DNA of 64,000 nucleotides, taken from Rhizobium acidisoli. Lineage in GTDB: Bacteria > Pseudomonadota > Alphaproteobacteria > Rhizobiales > Rhizobiaceae. A program made the translations under genes and the position numbers. The stretch is taken from contig NZ_CP035000.1 in NCBI RefSeq assembly GCF_002531755.2, positions 1-64,000 on the forward strand, written 5' to 3'. Each line of letters begins with the position of its first letter. The stretch's first letter is position 1. This document shows positions 37,971-45,669 of this stretch, in pieces. The notes beneath the pieces were generated by a model, which worked only from the letters and a program-made list of their open reading frames with translations, did no database searches and was not told where the DNA came from.

Positions 37971-38258
37971 ATGTCGACCAAATCATCGATCTCCGACCTC
38001 GACGCCCAGATCGAGAGGCTGCGCGAACGCAAACGTCTATTGATCGTCAAATCGGCCGAGCGCTTTGCCCGCGCTGCGACGAAATCCGGCCTGGCCGAGA
38101 TGGAGATCGCCGATGAGGAGGTCGATCGTATCGTCGAGGAGATCGCCGCGCGGTTTCGCAAGGGGGAAAAGAAAGGGGTCGTTGTCCCTGCTCCTCAAAC
38201 GCGTCGACCAGCAGATAATGGTCCTGGAGCGGAGGGGCAGGTTTCAAATGACGGCTGA
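37971..38258 (+). CDS. traC: Conjugal transfer protein TraC
   Basis: 95-residue accessory transfer protein encoded divergently from traA beside oriT, as in Ti and Sym plasmids. It begins with a coiled-coil-like stretch (ISDLDAQIERLRERKRLL), continues ATKSGLAEMEIADEEVDRIV and has a basic segment ARFRKGEKKG, all typical of the TraC family. The ribosome site is GGAAAGGAA before ATG 37971. The likely role is in relaxosome assembly at oriT. The gene is complete and overlaps the start of the traD remnant by 11 bases. Confidence 0.88.
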   Translation: MSTKSSISDLDAQIERLRERKRLLIVKSAERFARAATKSGLAEMEIADEEVDRIVEEIAARFRKGEKKGVVVPAPQTRRPADNGPGAEGQVSNDG

Positions 38259-38331
38259 ACGCAAGCGCGACACGCGGGAAAGAATCCTGCTCGGCGGGAT
38301 CGTCGTCAAGGCTGGGTTGGCTGGAGGATAA
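38248..38331 (+). pseudogene. traD: TraD remnant, truncated after 27 codons
   Basis: The reading frame MTAERKRDTRERILLGGIVV ending KAGLAGG and a stop matches the first ~25 residues of rhizobial TraD, a ~70-residue conjugation protein encoded just after TraC. The sequence after KAGL does not continue with the usual TraD residues, so the rest is lost rather than frameshifted. traG, normally next, is also absent; the following genes are unrelated. Conjugation from this plasmid would need a coupling protein supplied elsewhere. Confidence 0.65.
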
Positions 38332-38503
38332 TTACAGCGTCGGAGATATTAGAAACCGGCGGCAGAGGGATACGCCCCGGTTCGAGTCGAACCGTCTGCG
38401 CCGGCTAGAATGACGGTGATCGGCGCCTCGAAAGGTCGGCTCGGCGCTTACGCGGCTCTCGAGTTCGGCCCGAATCACCCGCGGCCTCGACCGCCAAATC
38501 GAC

Positions 38504-38725
38504 CTATGTTTCGGGAGCACCGTCGAGCAAGCCGTCATATAATTCCAGCAGCACGTCGGTGATCGCCTGTCCGAGAGCGTTGCCTGCGGAGCGGAGATCT
38601 TCTTCACTACCGTCACGGGCCGCCTTGGCTAGCTCAAAGCCTTGCTCGCCGACGATCTGCTTTGCCGCTTCGATCGCCCAGAGCCCGAAGTCGCCTCGGC
38701 TGTCGATTTTGATTGTCTCGTCCAT
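38504..38725 (-). CDS. Small conserved hypothetical protein
   Basis: 73-residue acidic helical protein (DETIKIDSRGDFGLWAIEAA, then KQIVGEQGFELAKAARDG and ALGQAITDVLLELYDGLLDG). No known domain is recognised. A start at 38725 (MDETIK) gives a compact protein; a longer frame exists upstream but is low-complexity and unlikely. Its position, convergent with traC/traD, is typical of small plasmid-borne ORFs of rhizobia. There are 172 bp without a gene on its right-hand flank toward traD. Confidence 0.55.
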   Translation of the reverse strand: MDETIKIDSRGDFGLWAIEAAKQIVGEQGFELAKAARDGSEEDLRSAGNALGQAITDVLLELYDGLLDGAPET

Positions 38726-38980
38726 TGTTGATTCCAGCTTGCCGCTAGCGAGAGGTTTAACCGACACCCCCGCGATGGCAAAGTGCGGTGCGGGCAATAT
38801 CCCCAAACTAGGAACCATCCATCACCGTTTTGAACCGAGGGGATCACCGAGAGTGATCGTTACCGCAGGCCGAGACGGCGACGCCGGCTCGGGGAGCAGC
38901 GGAACGGCGCGAGCAGCGCACGCCCGGCCATAGGCCGCTCGCCAGCAGGCTGCGCCTCCAACGGAGCATTCATCACCAGC

Positions 38981-39307
38981 ATGAATCGAACGGAACTGAC
39001 CGATTCAAAAGTGTCGTTGGACGCCGAGATCGGGACGGGCAATGCTCTGACCATGCTGACCCAGCCGTACTATTTCTATGCCGAACGCACGGACAGGACG
39101 AAGAACATGGCGCGCTTCTACGCCCTGTCGATTGAGCCGACGCTGTTCGGAACACCATGCCTGACGCGAACCTGGGGCCGCATCGGTGCACGCGGGCAAT
39201 CGAAGATCCACGTCTTCGCCAGAGAAGAAGAGGCGGTGTCACTGTTCCTCGAACTTCTCCGCCAGAAGAGTTCTCGCGGCTATCGCCCGAAAGGCCACAG
39301 TCGGTAG
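38981..39307 (+). CDS. WGR-domain protein
   Basis: 108-residue protein made almost only of a WGR domain (about residues 30-100): YYFYAERTDRTKNMARFYAL, TRTWGRIGARGQSKIHVF (the W-G-R motif itself) and EEEAVSLFLELLRQKSSRGY. WGR domains bind nucleic acids in PARP-type proteins and occur alone on many rhizobial plasmids. ATG at 38981 or 39053 (MLTQPYYFY) could be the start; the shorter one fits the domain better, but no strong ribosome site separates them. Confidence 0.8.
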   Translation: MNRTELTDSKVSLDAEIGTGNALTMLTQPYYFYAERTDRTKNMARFYALSIEPTLFGTPCLTRTWGRIGARGQSKIHVFAREEEAVSLFLELLRQKSSRGYRPKGHSR

Positions 39308-39449
39308 GTAGCCTCCTCATCTGCCCTCGCCCGCCAAAAGAAGTAGTAGAAGCGGGTCTCCCTTTAACATTGCATGCGAAGCGGAGCTTCAGGCCTGACG
39401 CGCCGGTCGATCCGGTGGGTCAGGCTTGGTGACGCAGAAAAAGCCTCCT

Positions 39450-39614
39450 TTAAAAGGGAGGCTCGGAGGTGGCCCAGCCTTGTTCTTCGGCGATGATCAC
39501 GGCAACCTCGGCGCGTGCCAGCTCCAGCTCGACTTCGATCTCGCGACGCTCGGCCGGATCAATTGCTTCCCGCAGTTCCAGCCGAAGTTCTTCCATGTGT
39601 TGTTCCAGCAGCAT
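39450..39614 (-). CDS. Small conserved hypothetical protein of rhizobial plasmids
   Basis: 54-residue helical, Glu-rich protein (LLEQHMEELRLELREAIDPA, then ERREIEVELELARAEVAVII). AAGGAG immediately precedes an ATG at 39623, but nine bases further downstream is the in-frame ATG at 39614, which has proper spacing and is preferred. Upstream lies the palindrome-bearing repeat at 39712-39785, also found before the gene starting at 42291. Function unknown. Confidence 0.55.
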   Translation of the reverse strand: MLLEQHMEELRLELREAIDPAERREIEVELELARAEVAVIIAEEQGWATSEPPF

Positions 39615-39711
39615 CGTCGTCATCTCCTTGTGGACGTGAAAGACGATGTGCCCGGTCATGGCGGGATGGAGGGGTCAGGGATCGCGTCAGCGACCGGCGG
39701 AGCCGGCGAGT

Positions 39712-39785
39712 GGGGGTGCCGATTTTGTCGGAGCGGAGGGAACCGGAGCGGAGGCAAAATTGGGGGCACCGCTCGTCCTTGAGGC
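39712..39785. repeat. Dispersed intergenic repeat, copy 1
   Basis: Contains GGGGGTGCCGATTTTGTCGG, a 21-base spacer, then GGCAAAATTGGGGGCACCGC and CGTCCTTGA. The two halves are complementary (GGTGCC..ATTTTG / CAAAAT..GGCACC), so the RNA could fold into a long hairpin. Copy 2 is at 42376-42430. Both stand about 90 bp upstream of a small leftward gene. Nothing else is recognised in 39624-40038. Confidence 0.7.
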
Positions 39786-40038
39786 CTTCATGCCGCCATG
39801 GCACCCTTGGACGGACTGAGCAGATAATACCTCTCCGTATGGCACCTTCTTCAAGCCTTCTCGAAGGTCGAAGGCTATCGAGGATAGCGCGTTCTTTGGC
39901 GGCTTGGGTCCAAAGCCAGTTGACGGCCCGGAAACTGTGGAAAGCCGGGGCCTGCGACGACATTTGCCACAACACGTCAATGACAGACGTCAAATAGAAT
40001 GGCACGGATTTGGCGTCACACCTGATGCGGAGACGAAA

Positions 40039-40317
40039 ATGACCACCACCAATGAAATCGCTGACAAGATTGCAACTGACCACAGCCTGACCAAAGCCCA
40101 GGGCAAGGTGGTTGTCGAGGCGGTGATCGCTGCGATTACGGCAGCCGCCGTCGCCGGCAACGAAACGTCGCTTCCGGGCTTCGGCAAATTCAAGGTCAAG
40201 GCGACACCGGAGCGCGAGGCTCGCAATCCAGCAACCGGGGCGACCATCAAGGTCGCCGCTGCCAAAAAGCTGGCTTTCACGCCAGCCAAGGCGCTGAAGG
40301 ATGCGCTCAACAAGTGA
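40039..40317 (+). CDS. HU-family DNA-binding protein
   Basis: 92-residue histone-like protein. N-terminal helices: NEIADKIATDHSLTKAQGKV then VVEAVIAAITAAAVAGNET. The beta-arm region is SLPGFGKFKVKATPEREARN with PATGATIKV, matching the HU core G-F-G-x-F and R-x-x-R-N-P-x-T-G motifs that clamp DNA. The C terminus is AAAKKLAFTPAKALKDALNK. The start ATG follows GGAGACGAAA. The gene is single, with its own terminator. On plasmids HU-like proteins help organise DNA or assist transfer and partition; which applies here is unknown. Confidence 0.95.
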   Translation: MTTTNEIADKIATDHSLTKAQGKVVVEAVIAAITAAAVAGNETSLPGFGKFKVKATPEREARNPATGATIKVAAAKKLAFTPAKALKDALNK

Positions 40318-40321
40318 CAGG

Positions 40322-40354
40322 GAAAAGCCCCACTCGAATCGAGCGGGGCTTTTC
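40322..40354. terminator. Bidirectional terminator between HU and DUF736 genes
   Basis: Near-perfect inverted repeat GAAAAGCCCCACTCGA / TCGAGCGGGGCTTTTC with A-rich and T-rich flanks, five bases after the HU stop and eight bases from the stop of the convergent DUF736 gene. It can stop transcription from both sides. Confidence 0.85.
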
Positions 40355-40362
40355 AAGTTTCG

Positions 40363-40674
40363 TCAACGGCGGGTGTTGCGCGACCAGATGAGCTGCAGAC
40401 CTTCCTGGCCCTGGACTTCGGTGAGCGTCGCGTAGATCGGGGCTGCAAAGCTCGGGTCATCGAGCTTCACCGAGATGTAGTCGCGCTCGCTCTCGCGGGC
40501 CTGCTTCTGCCAGCCTGCGCCGAACTCGACATTGCCGGCCAGGACTCGGAAATCGGGAGCGTCCTCCGACGAGCGTTCGACGCGGACGATCTTTGCCTTG
40601 ACGTTGAGGTTGAGGGTCTTGATGGTACCTGAGAAGCCGTTTTCAGAAGCGGTGAAAGAGCCAATAGTAGCCAT
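40363..40674 (-). CDS. DUF736-family protein
   Basis: 103-residue DUF736 protein, a small beta-rich family very common on alphaproteobacterial plasmids. Seen: [20 protein letters not shown] at the start, [40 protein letters not shown], then [20 protein letters not shown] and the end [11 protein letters not shown]. The start at 40674 is given by the family-typical MATIGSF; the preceding codons (ATGACGACA) overlap the AAAGGA ribosome site. The function is not established; it is often encoded near transfer and primase genes, as here. Confidence 0.92.
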   Translation of the reverse strand: MATIGSFTASENGFSGTIKTLNLNVKAKIVRVERSSEDAPDFRVLAGNVEFGAGWQKQARESERDYISVKLDDPSFAAPIYATLTEVQGQEGLQLIWSRNTRR

Positions 40675-41043
40675 TGTCGTCATCCTTTTCAGTTGCTCGG
40701 GCCGCGCCCATCGCGGCCTCGATGGCTGTCGACAAGACCGGAGACGATCGGACCGCACCCCTCGGGCCGTAACGAAGTGGAGGACGGCCGTTGGCCGAGG
40801 CTTTCTTGTTTCGCGAGGAATGGCGGCCTAGCCGGCCAGGGGAAGAAAACGAGCCGGCCGTTGCGGATGCCGAGCGAGCCGAACAGCGTGAGGCGGCCTT
40901 CGGTCAGACATGCCCCATCGAGACCGCAGTGGGTGTGCCTTGCCCACATTGAAGGAAGAGGCCATGGCACCGTCGGCGTCACTTCGTCTCCGACGGCGCC
41001 GGATCTATCGATCCCTCTTTCCGACAACACGAGCCGATCGTCG
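40675..41043. other. Region without a confident gene
   Basis: A leftward open stretch around 40820-40960 (GACLTEGRLTLFGSLGIRNG, then [12 protein letters not shown]) reads like protein but has no clear start and runs into unlikely sequence, so I do not call it. The DUF736 leader contains GGGCCGCGCCCATCGCGGCC, similar to the ArdC leader near 43515. Confidence 0.3.
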
Positions 41044-41433
41044 TTACGAACGCGCGATGCCTGCGAGTTTTCGGGCCGCGGCCGCCTGTTTGACGGCGCC
41101 GGCGATGATCCCGAGAAAGGCCGGGCTGAAGCTGCCAATCGGTGTAGTCGTCTCGAAGTCGAATGCCTTGTCGAGTTCAACCCGATTATATTCGTCGAGA
41201 ATGATCCAGCAGGGGAAATCCAGCCCGGCGCGACGGCACTCCATCTGGCTGATGGAAAGGGACAGCCGCTCGGTGCCGGGCGATTGCAACGTGATGGGGA
41301 AAAGAAAAACTGCGCCTGGGACCGCGGCGGTGCGAACGACGGCACAAACGGGTCTCGCCTTGCGGCCCGACTCTTCTCCCGCCGACGCCTGACGGCTCCA
41401 TAGATAATAAAACCGGACGCTGCCCAGGCTCAA
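41044..41433 (-). CDS. Probable PemK/MazF-like toxin
   Basis: 129-residue protein whose start overlaps the stop of the Phd-type antitoxin gene by four bases. The beginning (GSVRFYYLWSRQASAGEESG then RKARPVCAVVRT) and the later VFLFPITLQSPGTERLSLSI and CRRAGLDFPCWIILDEYNRV resemble plasmid-borne PemK-like growth inhibitors, where R-P-C-A-V-V and a W-I-x-L-x-E-x-N stretch are typical. Such toxins are mRNA endonucleases. The C-terminal ~35 residues (Ala-rich helix) are not part of the core. Assignment rests on these motifs and the gene pair; it could also be a different toxin fold. Confidence 0.65.
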   Translation of the reverse strand: MSLGSVRFYYLWSRQASAGEESGRKARPVCAVVRTAAVPGAVFLFPITLQSPGTERLSLSISQMECRRAGLDFPCWIILDEYNRVELDKAFDFETTTPIGSFSPAFLGIIAGAVKQAAAARKLAGIARS

Positions 41434-41675
41434 GCATTGTCATTCCCGATGATATCATCAAGGCCGGTCATCAATTCCTGATGAACGTCTTCAGGCGCCT
41501 CGATAAGGTCGTAGGCCTGCGTATGGGAACGCCCGATCAGCTTTCGATATTGCTCGGCCGTTAGAATGACGAGTTTGTCCTTGCCACGTTTTGTCAGGCT
41601 CACCGGTTCGATAAGAGCAGCCTCGAGGATTTCGCCGGAGGCTCTATTCATGTCTGAGAAGGTAAACTGCTTCAT
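41430..41675 (-). CDS. Phd/YefM-family antitoxin
   Basis: 81-residue antitoxin. The N-terminal DNA-binding part reads KQFTFSDMNRASGEILEAAL, then IEPVSLTKRGKDKLVILTAE and QYRKLIGR, the classic Phd/YefM pattern. The C-terminal acidic tail (EAPEDVHQELMTGLDDIIGN) would wrap the toxin. ATG 41675 is chosen because GGAG lies eight bases upstream; ATG 41681 is too close. The TAATACGTATTCTATG stretch just upstream (41701-41716) contains a palindrome (AATACGTATT) that may be its own operator. It probably autoregulates the pair and stabilises the plasmid. Confidence 0.85.
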   Translation of the reverse strand: MKQFTFSDMNRASGEILEAALIEPVSLTKRGKDKLVILTAEQYRKLIGRSHTQAYDLIEAPEDVHQELMTGLDDIIGNDNA

Positions 41676-41699
41676 GGCCATATCTCCAAGTGAATTACC

Positions 41700-41716
41700 T
41701 ATAATACGTATTCTAT
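41700..41716 (-). promoter_or_regulatory. Palindrome upstream of the antitoxin gene
   Basis: AATACGTATT (41703-41712) within ATAATACGTATTCTATG, about 30 bp before the antitoxin start. Its position suits a Phd/YefM autoregulatory operator or an overlapping -10 region. Confidence 0.45.
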
Positions 41717-41808
41717 GCGATTCATGCAATTGGATTGGTGACGATCGGCCGGATGATTAAGCGCGGCGAGGAGCGTGATGCGCCCCTCGCTGTGAGGGCT
41801 GATCTATG

Positions 41809-42291
41809 TCAGCCGATCTTGTGTGCCAACGAAGCGACGGGCCTGAAAGCAATTCCTGTCTGCCGCACAATATCCCGTATCAAGGGCGCCACAGAGCCCA
41901 ATTCTTCATCGGTCAGCGAAACCAATGCGGGGTAGTCGACGTGGACGCCAGCGTCATCGACGGTCAAGGCGCTGATCCAGCGTCCTCCGTCAAGGCGAAA
42001 CTCGTGAGTGTCGTAGTCGATATCGAGCTCATCGAGAAGATTGATGGTGAACCGCCCAAAAATCTCGATTTCGCGCTCCAATCGGAAAGCCGCAAATTCC
42101 TCGCCGACCAACACTCGCTGCTCCAAATCCATGATGGTTCGAACCCGATCGATGGCTGCATCGAGCCCCTCAATCAGACGATCGTGAAGCGCTTGGGAAA
42201 ATGCGCTATCGCAACCGAGGCGGTTTGCAAGGACGATCAGGCGGAAGCCGGCGAGATTGGCGTAGAGCGTGAGATTATCGTCGGATGTCAT
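41809..42291 (-). CDS. Conserved hypothetical plasmid protein
   Basis: 160-residue soluble acidic protein, not recognised. ATG 42291 follows AGGAG and starts MTSDDNLTLYANLAGFRLIV. The rest is helical (LHDRLIEGLDAAIDRVRTIM, then FRLEREIEIFGRFTINLLDE) with a C-terminal part VDYPALVSLTDEELGSVAPL followed by IRDIVRQTGIAFRP. Its leader contains copy 2 of the dispersed repeat. It lies between the toxin-antitoxin pair and ardC, all on the minus strand but with gaps that argue against one operon. Confidence 0.6.
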   Translation of the reverse strand: MTSDDNLTLYANLAGFRLIVLANRLGCDSAFSQALHDRLIEGLDAAIDRVRTIMDLEQRVLVGEEFAAFRLEREIEIFGRFTINLLDELDIDYDTHEFRLDGGRWISALTVDDAGVHVDYPALVSLTDEELGSVAPLIRDIVRQTGIAFRPVASLAHKIG

Positions 42292-42375
42292 AATGTGATC
42301 TCCTTCATCTTGATGACGGAGATCGGCCACTCCCTCGCAAAGAGGGGTCAAGGACCGCGGAACGCGGCTTGCAAG

Positions 42376-42430
42376 CGGGGGAGCCGATTTTGTCGCCCGC
42401 GGCAAAATTGGGGGTACCGCGCCGTCCTTG
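42376..42430. repeat. Dispersed intergenic repeat, copy 2
   Basis: GGGGGAGCCGATTTTGTCGC, spacer CCGC, then GGCAAAATTGGGGGTACCGC and CGTCCTTGAC. It matches copy 1 at 39712 in both arms and in the flanking CGTCCTTGA; the spacer is shorter here, giving a tighter hairpin. An upstream match (GAGGGGTCA.GGA.CGCG) extends the similarity in both copies. Confidence 0.7.
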
Positions 42431-42655
42431 ACGCCGGATTTGCGGGAGTAGAATAGGACGTCAGAGAGAAGAGACCCGCGTCCCCAAAGGGGACGCGACC
42501 GTTTCCGACGCAGTCGGCATATTGTCTTGCAGCGATGTCTAGGCCGCATCCTGTCGCGACTGTGGCTGCAGACCGTGAAGAAATGCCACCGACCGCTGGG
42601 CCTGGGCCGCCGCCTGAACGATGAAGCGCTTGTCGTTCTTCAAGACCAAGAGCCA

Positions 42656-43498
42656 CTACGCAAGATAACTCGCGTGGTCTGGGCGAGGCTCCATCTCCGG
42701 CACGATGCCGAGATCGGCTGCGAGAAAAACCGCACCGAGTTCGGCGATCAATTCTTCGCAGGCGCGTTCACTGCGATCCTTGGAATATCGGGACAGGTCG
42801 CGGTTGAGGCGGTGCGCCGCGCCTGCCCAATGGATGCTCTCGTGCGCGAGCGTTGCGTAATAGCTTTCGACGTCGCGGAGGGTCTCGATCGGCGGCATCT
42901 GGATCATGTCTGGGACCGGCGCATAAAAGGCTTTCGCCCCGCCGTGGCGGATGATGGCACCGGTGGCTGCGAAGAAGGCATCGGCATCCGCGAGCCGGTC
43001 GAACGGCCGTTGAACGATGTCATGGCGCATATTGGCGTAACGGTCACCGAGACCATCGATCTGTTCGACGTTGAAGACCGTGTAGGCCTTGAGGAAGGCT
43101 ATGTCGCGCTCGACGTCGCGGCCGCCGCTGTCGGTCTCCGTCTTCGTGACGCGGTTGGCGTAGACCACCATCGAGCCGGTCTCGCCCTTTCGAACGCTTG
43201 CTCCGAGCTCGCGTGCTTGCCTGAACGTCATCCAGGTCGATGCACCGTAACCACGCGCCATCGCTTCCGACCACAGCAACAACACGTTGATGCCGGAATA
43301 GGGTTCGCCATTGTGGCGCAAGGGCCGTGAGACGCGGCCCGTCAGATGAGCGCCGTTCCAGGGTTGCACCCAGGGGCGCACCCCCTCTTCAAGGGCGGCG
43401 GTGATCTTGGCGGTGATGCGCGCATAGACATCGGCGCGCGGTTCCGTCGTGGTTGCCGCCCCGTTTTCAACTTCTTTCGTGATCCTGTTTTCCATCAT
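42656..43498 (-). CDS. ardC: ArdC-like protein with zincin domain, C terminus cut by an amber stop
   Basis: ArdC proteins pair an N-terminal ssDNA-binding domain with a metallopeptidase-like domain and protect incoming plasmid DNA from restriction. N-terminal part: RADVYARITAKITAALEEGV then RPWVQPW, and GINVLLLWSEAMARGYGAST. The peptidase part has the zinc motif HESIH in YYATLAHESIHWAGAAHRLN and the third ligand region ERACEELIAELGAVFL. ATG 43498 (or 43495) follows AGGAG. The frame hits TAG at 42656, but the same frame continues beyond it for 38 more residues (WLLVLKNDKRFIVQAAAQAQ, then RSVAFLHGLQPQSRQDAA) to a stop at 42539, exactly as in full-length relatives, so one base change truncated it. 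Confidence 0.88.
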   Translation of the reverse strand: MMENRITKEVENGAATTTEPRADVYARITAKITAALEEGVRPWVQPWNGAHLTGRVSRPLRHNGEPYSGINVLLLWSEAMARGYGASTWMTFRQARELGASVRKGETGSMVVYANRVTKTETDSGGRDVERDIAFLKAYTVFNVEQIDGLGDRYANMRHDIVQRPFDRLADADAFFAATGAIIRHGGAKAFYAPVPDMIQMPPIETLRDVESYYATLAHESIHWAGAAHRLNRDLSRYSKDRSERACEELIAELGAVFLAADLGIVPEMEPRPDHASYLA

Positions 43499-43788
43499 CT
43501 TATCTCCTGTCCGTGGACCGCGCCGATCGCGGTTCGCCACGGCGGTCGAAAAAGCGGCGTCCGGAGGCGGCGCACCCGCTGGGAGACGAGATTGAATGTT
43601 GGAAACTTGGGAGGCGGGCCGGAACGGAGTGGAGGACGGGTTGCCCGTTGCGTCCGTCCATCTCCGGCGCCGCTAGACCGCCTACCGGGACGAACCGCAA
43701 TCGGCGTTGCGATCTCAGCACAAGGAAAGCCGGCGCGCAAAACGCGCCGGCTTCGTGGGATTGAGAGAAGGGGCTTTCGCCCCTTCGA

Positions 43789-44370
43789 TCAATCGAAGGC
43801 CGACATCTGCAGCGAGGCTGCTTTCTGGTCGATCGTCGGCGCTGCAATGGCCGAGCCGTTGTGCTCATAAGGCTTCCAGGTCTCGCCTGTGATGTCCTCG
43901 TAGGCCGAGACCGCGCCTTCAGCCGCCATGCGAAGGACGTGAGCCTGCAGGCCCATGTCGGCGGCAAACTCGCGCTTGCGCTGGGCGCGGCTGTCGAAAC
44001 CGACTGGCCCGTCAAGATCTTCGTCGCGAAGCTCGCTTGCGAGCTTTGTGGTGAGGTCGCGTGCCTCGGTCACCGAGCGGCTGTAGAATTGGCCGGCACC
44101 GTGGGCCGAGCCGATGAAGGAGCCGACCATGCGCTGCATGTGGATCTGCATGGCTTTCTCCCCGAGGCCGTCCTTGAGCGCCTCGGCGCTCTCGATCAGC
44201 TGGCTGCGATGCAGGTCACGAATGCCGTCACTGTCGATGACGGGAAGGCCGAAGCTTTCGGAGATGCGCAGCGCCTGGGCGCTGTCCGGGCAGGCGTGGC
44301 GGACCATTTCGAGGGTGGTGGCGCGCTGGGCGGCCGGGCGGGCTTTTGCAGAACGGTTGAGCGATGCCAT
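43789..44370 (-). CDS. Conserved hypothetical plasmid protein
   Basis: 193-residue protein with no recognised domain. It starts ASLNRSAKARPAAQRATTLE (basic, possibly DNA-contacting). The middle has VGSFIGSAHGAGQFYSRSVT then EARDLTTKLASELRDED, and the C-terminal part reads VLRMAAEGAVSAYEDITGET followed by WKPYEHN. The ribosome site before ATG 44370 is weak (ACAAGGACATCGACC). It lies between ardC and the TOPRIM gene, a neighbourhood repeated on other rhizobial plasmids from memory. No function is proposed. Confidence 0.65.
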   Translation of the reverse strand: MASLNRSAKARPAAQRATTLEMVRHACPDSAQALRISESFGLPVIDSDGIRDLHRSQLIESAEALKDGLGEKAMQIHMQRMVGSFIGSAHGAGQFYSRSVTEARDLTTKLASELRDEDLDGPVGFDSRAQRKREFAADMGLQAHVLRMAAEGAVSAYEDITGETWKPYEHNGSAIAAPTIDQKAASLQMSAFD

Positions 44371-44733
44371 GGTCGATGTCCTTGTCTGTCTGGTTAAGCA
44401 AAGCCCGAGGGTCCGTTCATCCGGTGCTGTCCCTCGGGTGCGGTCGATATGGAACCGGGCAAGCGGCCCGGCCCAAGGCCAGGACGATGCGGGACAAGCG
44501 AGGTGGGGTTGCGGAGGCCGCTGGCCGGGAAGCGGTCTGCGGAAAACGCGGCCACGTCTTGCGAAGCACGCGTCGAGACTGCCGCCACGCGGCGCGGAAC
44601 GCGGCCTTTGACCGGGAAGCGACCGGTTCAGACCGCAGCAAAACCGAGGGGCGGTACGTGATGAACTATCAACGACCGGTGCTCGCCTGAAGCGACATCG
44701 ACGCGAATAGAAACGCCTTCAGCGCTGCCGCTG
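44371..44733. other. Gap without a confident gene
   Basis: 363 bp, very GC-rich, with open frames on both strands but none with a good start or protein-like composition. It is likely the leader of the gene at 44370 and the 3' region of the TOPRIM gene. Confidence 0.4.
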
Positions 44734-45669
44734 TTACCGCCGGAGCGTTTGCCGATCGGACGGAAAGGCCGAACCCCATTCCCGCTTGCGTTGAAGGTCT
44801 TCATTCCAGTCGGCCGCCCGCGGCAACAGACGGATGAAGTCACAGCCAGCACGGTCAGCGATCTGGCGCAGCCGATCAGCATAGACCTCCCCTTGCGGGT
44901 CAGCATCGGTGGCGGCGACCAACATCGCGCCAGCGGCGGTTGCCTTGATGGCCTCAACGGTTGACGGTGACCAGCCGCCACCGGTGCTGGCGTAAAGCGT
45001 ATCGACACGCTGCCTCTCAATTGCGGCCAGGCTGAGTGCATCTATTGCTGCTTCTGTGATGCAGACCCGGGGCGACGTCGGCTTTCCGAACCGATAGAGC
45101 GTCTTCGTACCGCCTGAGGAAAATCCCCGCCACGTGGGTCCCCGCTCTTCCCAGCCGGTGAGACCACCCTTGCCATCTTCGTGACGAAACCACGTACTGC
45201 CGTAAGGGCCTTGCCTGACGACGTCGGCGCGTGCAGCTACATTCAACAGAACCGGTGGCAATGCACGTTCATGATGCAGATAGCGACCGGCGGCGGAGTT
45301 GAGAACGAGAGCTGGGCGGCCGTCCCAGCGCTCAATGAGCGGCGACGGCGCGCCGCGCCTGATCCTTAATCCGGGCGGCGAAAAACCTGGTGGGCAATCG
45401 ACACCGGCTAGGCCTCCCACCCTCTCGACAGATACGTTGAACGGGATCCGGTCGAGAAGGCAGGCAAGCGCAAAGACATCGCCCTTGTTGTCAGACAGCG
45501 GGTCGAACCAGCCGGCACCATCGTGGGTAACGATGACGATTTCGCCGCCGCGTCTGAACTTCAAGGCACGCCTGGTGCTCTCCTGCTTGTCCAATAGAAA
45601 GCCGGCCGCGACCAGGACGCTCGCGCAGGAGACTTTCGAGCGTACCAATTCAATTTGTTGCCGATCCAT
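44734..45669 (-). CDS. TOPRIM-domain (DUF3991-type) primase-like protein
   Basis: 311-residue plasmid protein. N-terminal DUF3991-like region: LVRSKVSCASVLVAAGFLLD then RGGEIVIVTHDGAGWFDPLS and DNKGDVFALA, as in plasmid primase-like proteins. Middle: FRHEDGKGGLTGWEERGPTW then RGFSSGGTKTLYRFG. C-terminal TOPRIM: VCITEAAIDALSLAAIE (catalytic Glu) and AAGAMLVAATDADPQGEVYA (D-x-D). ATG 45669 follows AGGAG. A role in priming plasmid or transferred-strand replication is likely but untested; no zinc-finger domain is visible. Confidence 0.82.
   Translation of the reverse strand: MDRQQIELVRSKVSCASVLVAAGFLLDKQESTRRALKFRRGGEIVIVTHDGAGWFDPLSDNKGDVFALACLLDRIPFNVSVERVGGLAGVDCPPGFSPPGLRIRRGAPSPLIERWDGRPALVLNSAAGRYLHHERALPPVLLNVAARADVVRQGPYGSTWFRHEDGKGGLTGWEERGPTWRGFSSGGTKTLYRFGKPTSPRVCITEAAIDALSLAAIERQRVDTLYASTGGGWSPSTVEAIKATAAGAMLVAATDADPQGEVYADRLRQIADRAGCDFIRLLPRAADWNEDLQRKREWGSAFPSDRQTLRR

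Noticed and set aside
39559..40356. Minus-strand open frame of ~265 codons opposite the HU gene
   Set aside because: It covers the HU gene, its terminator and the hairpin repeat, all of which have clear identities.
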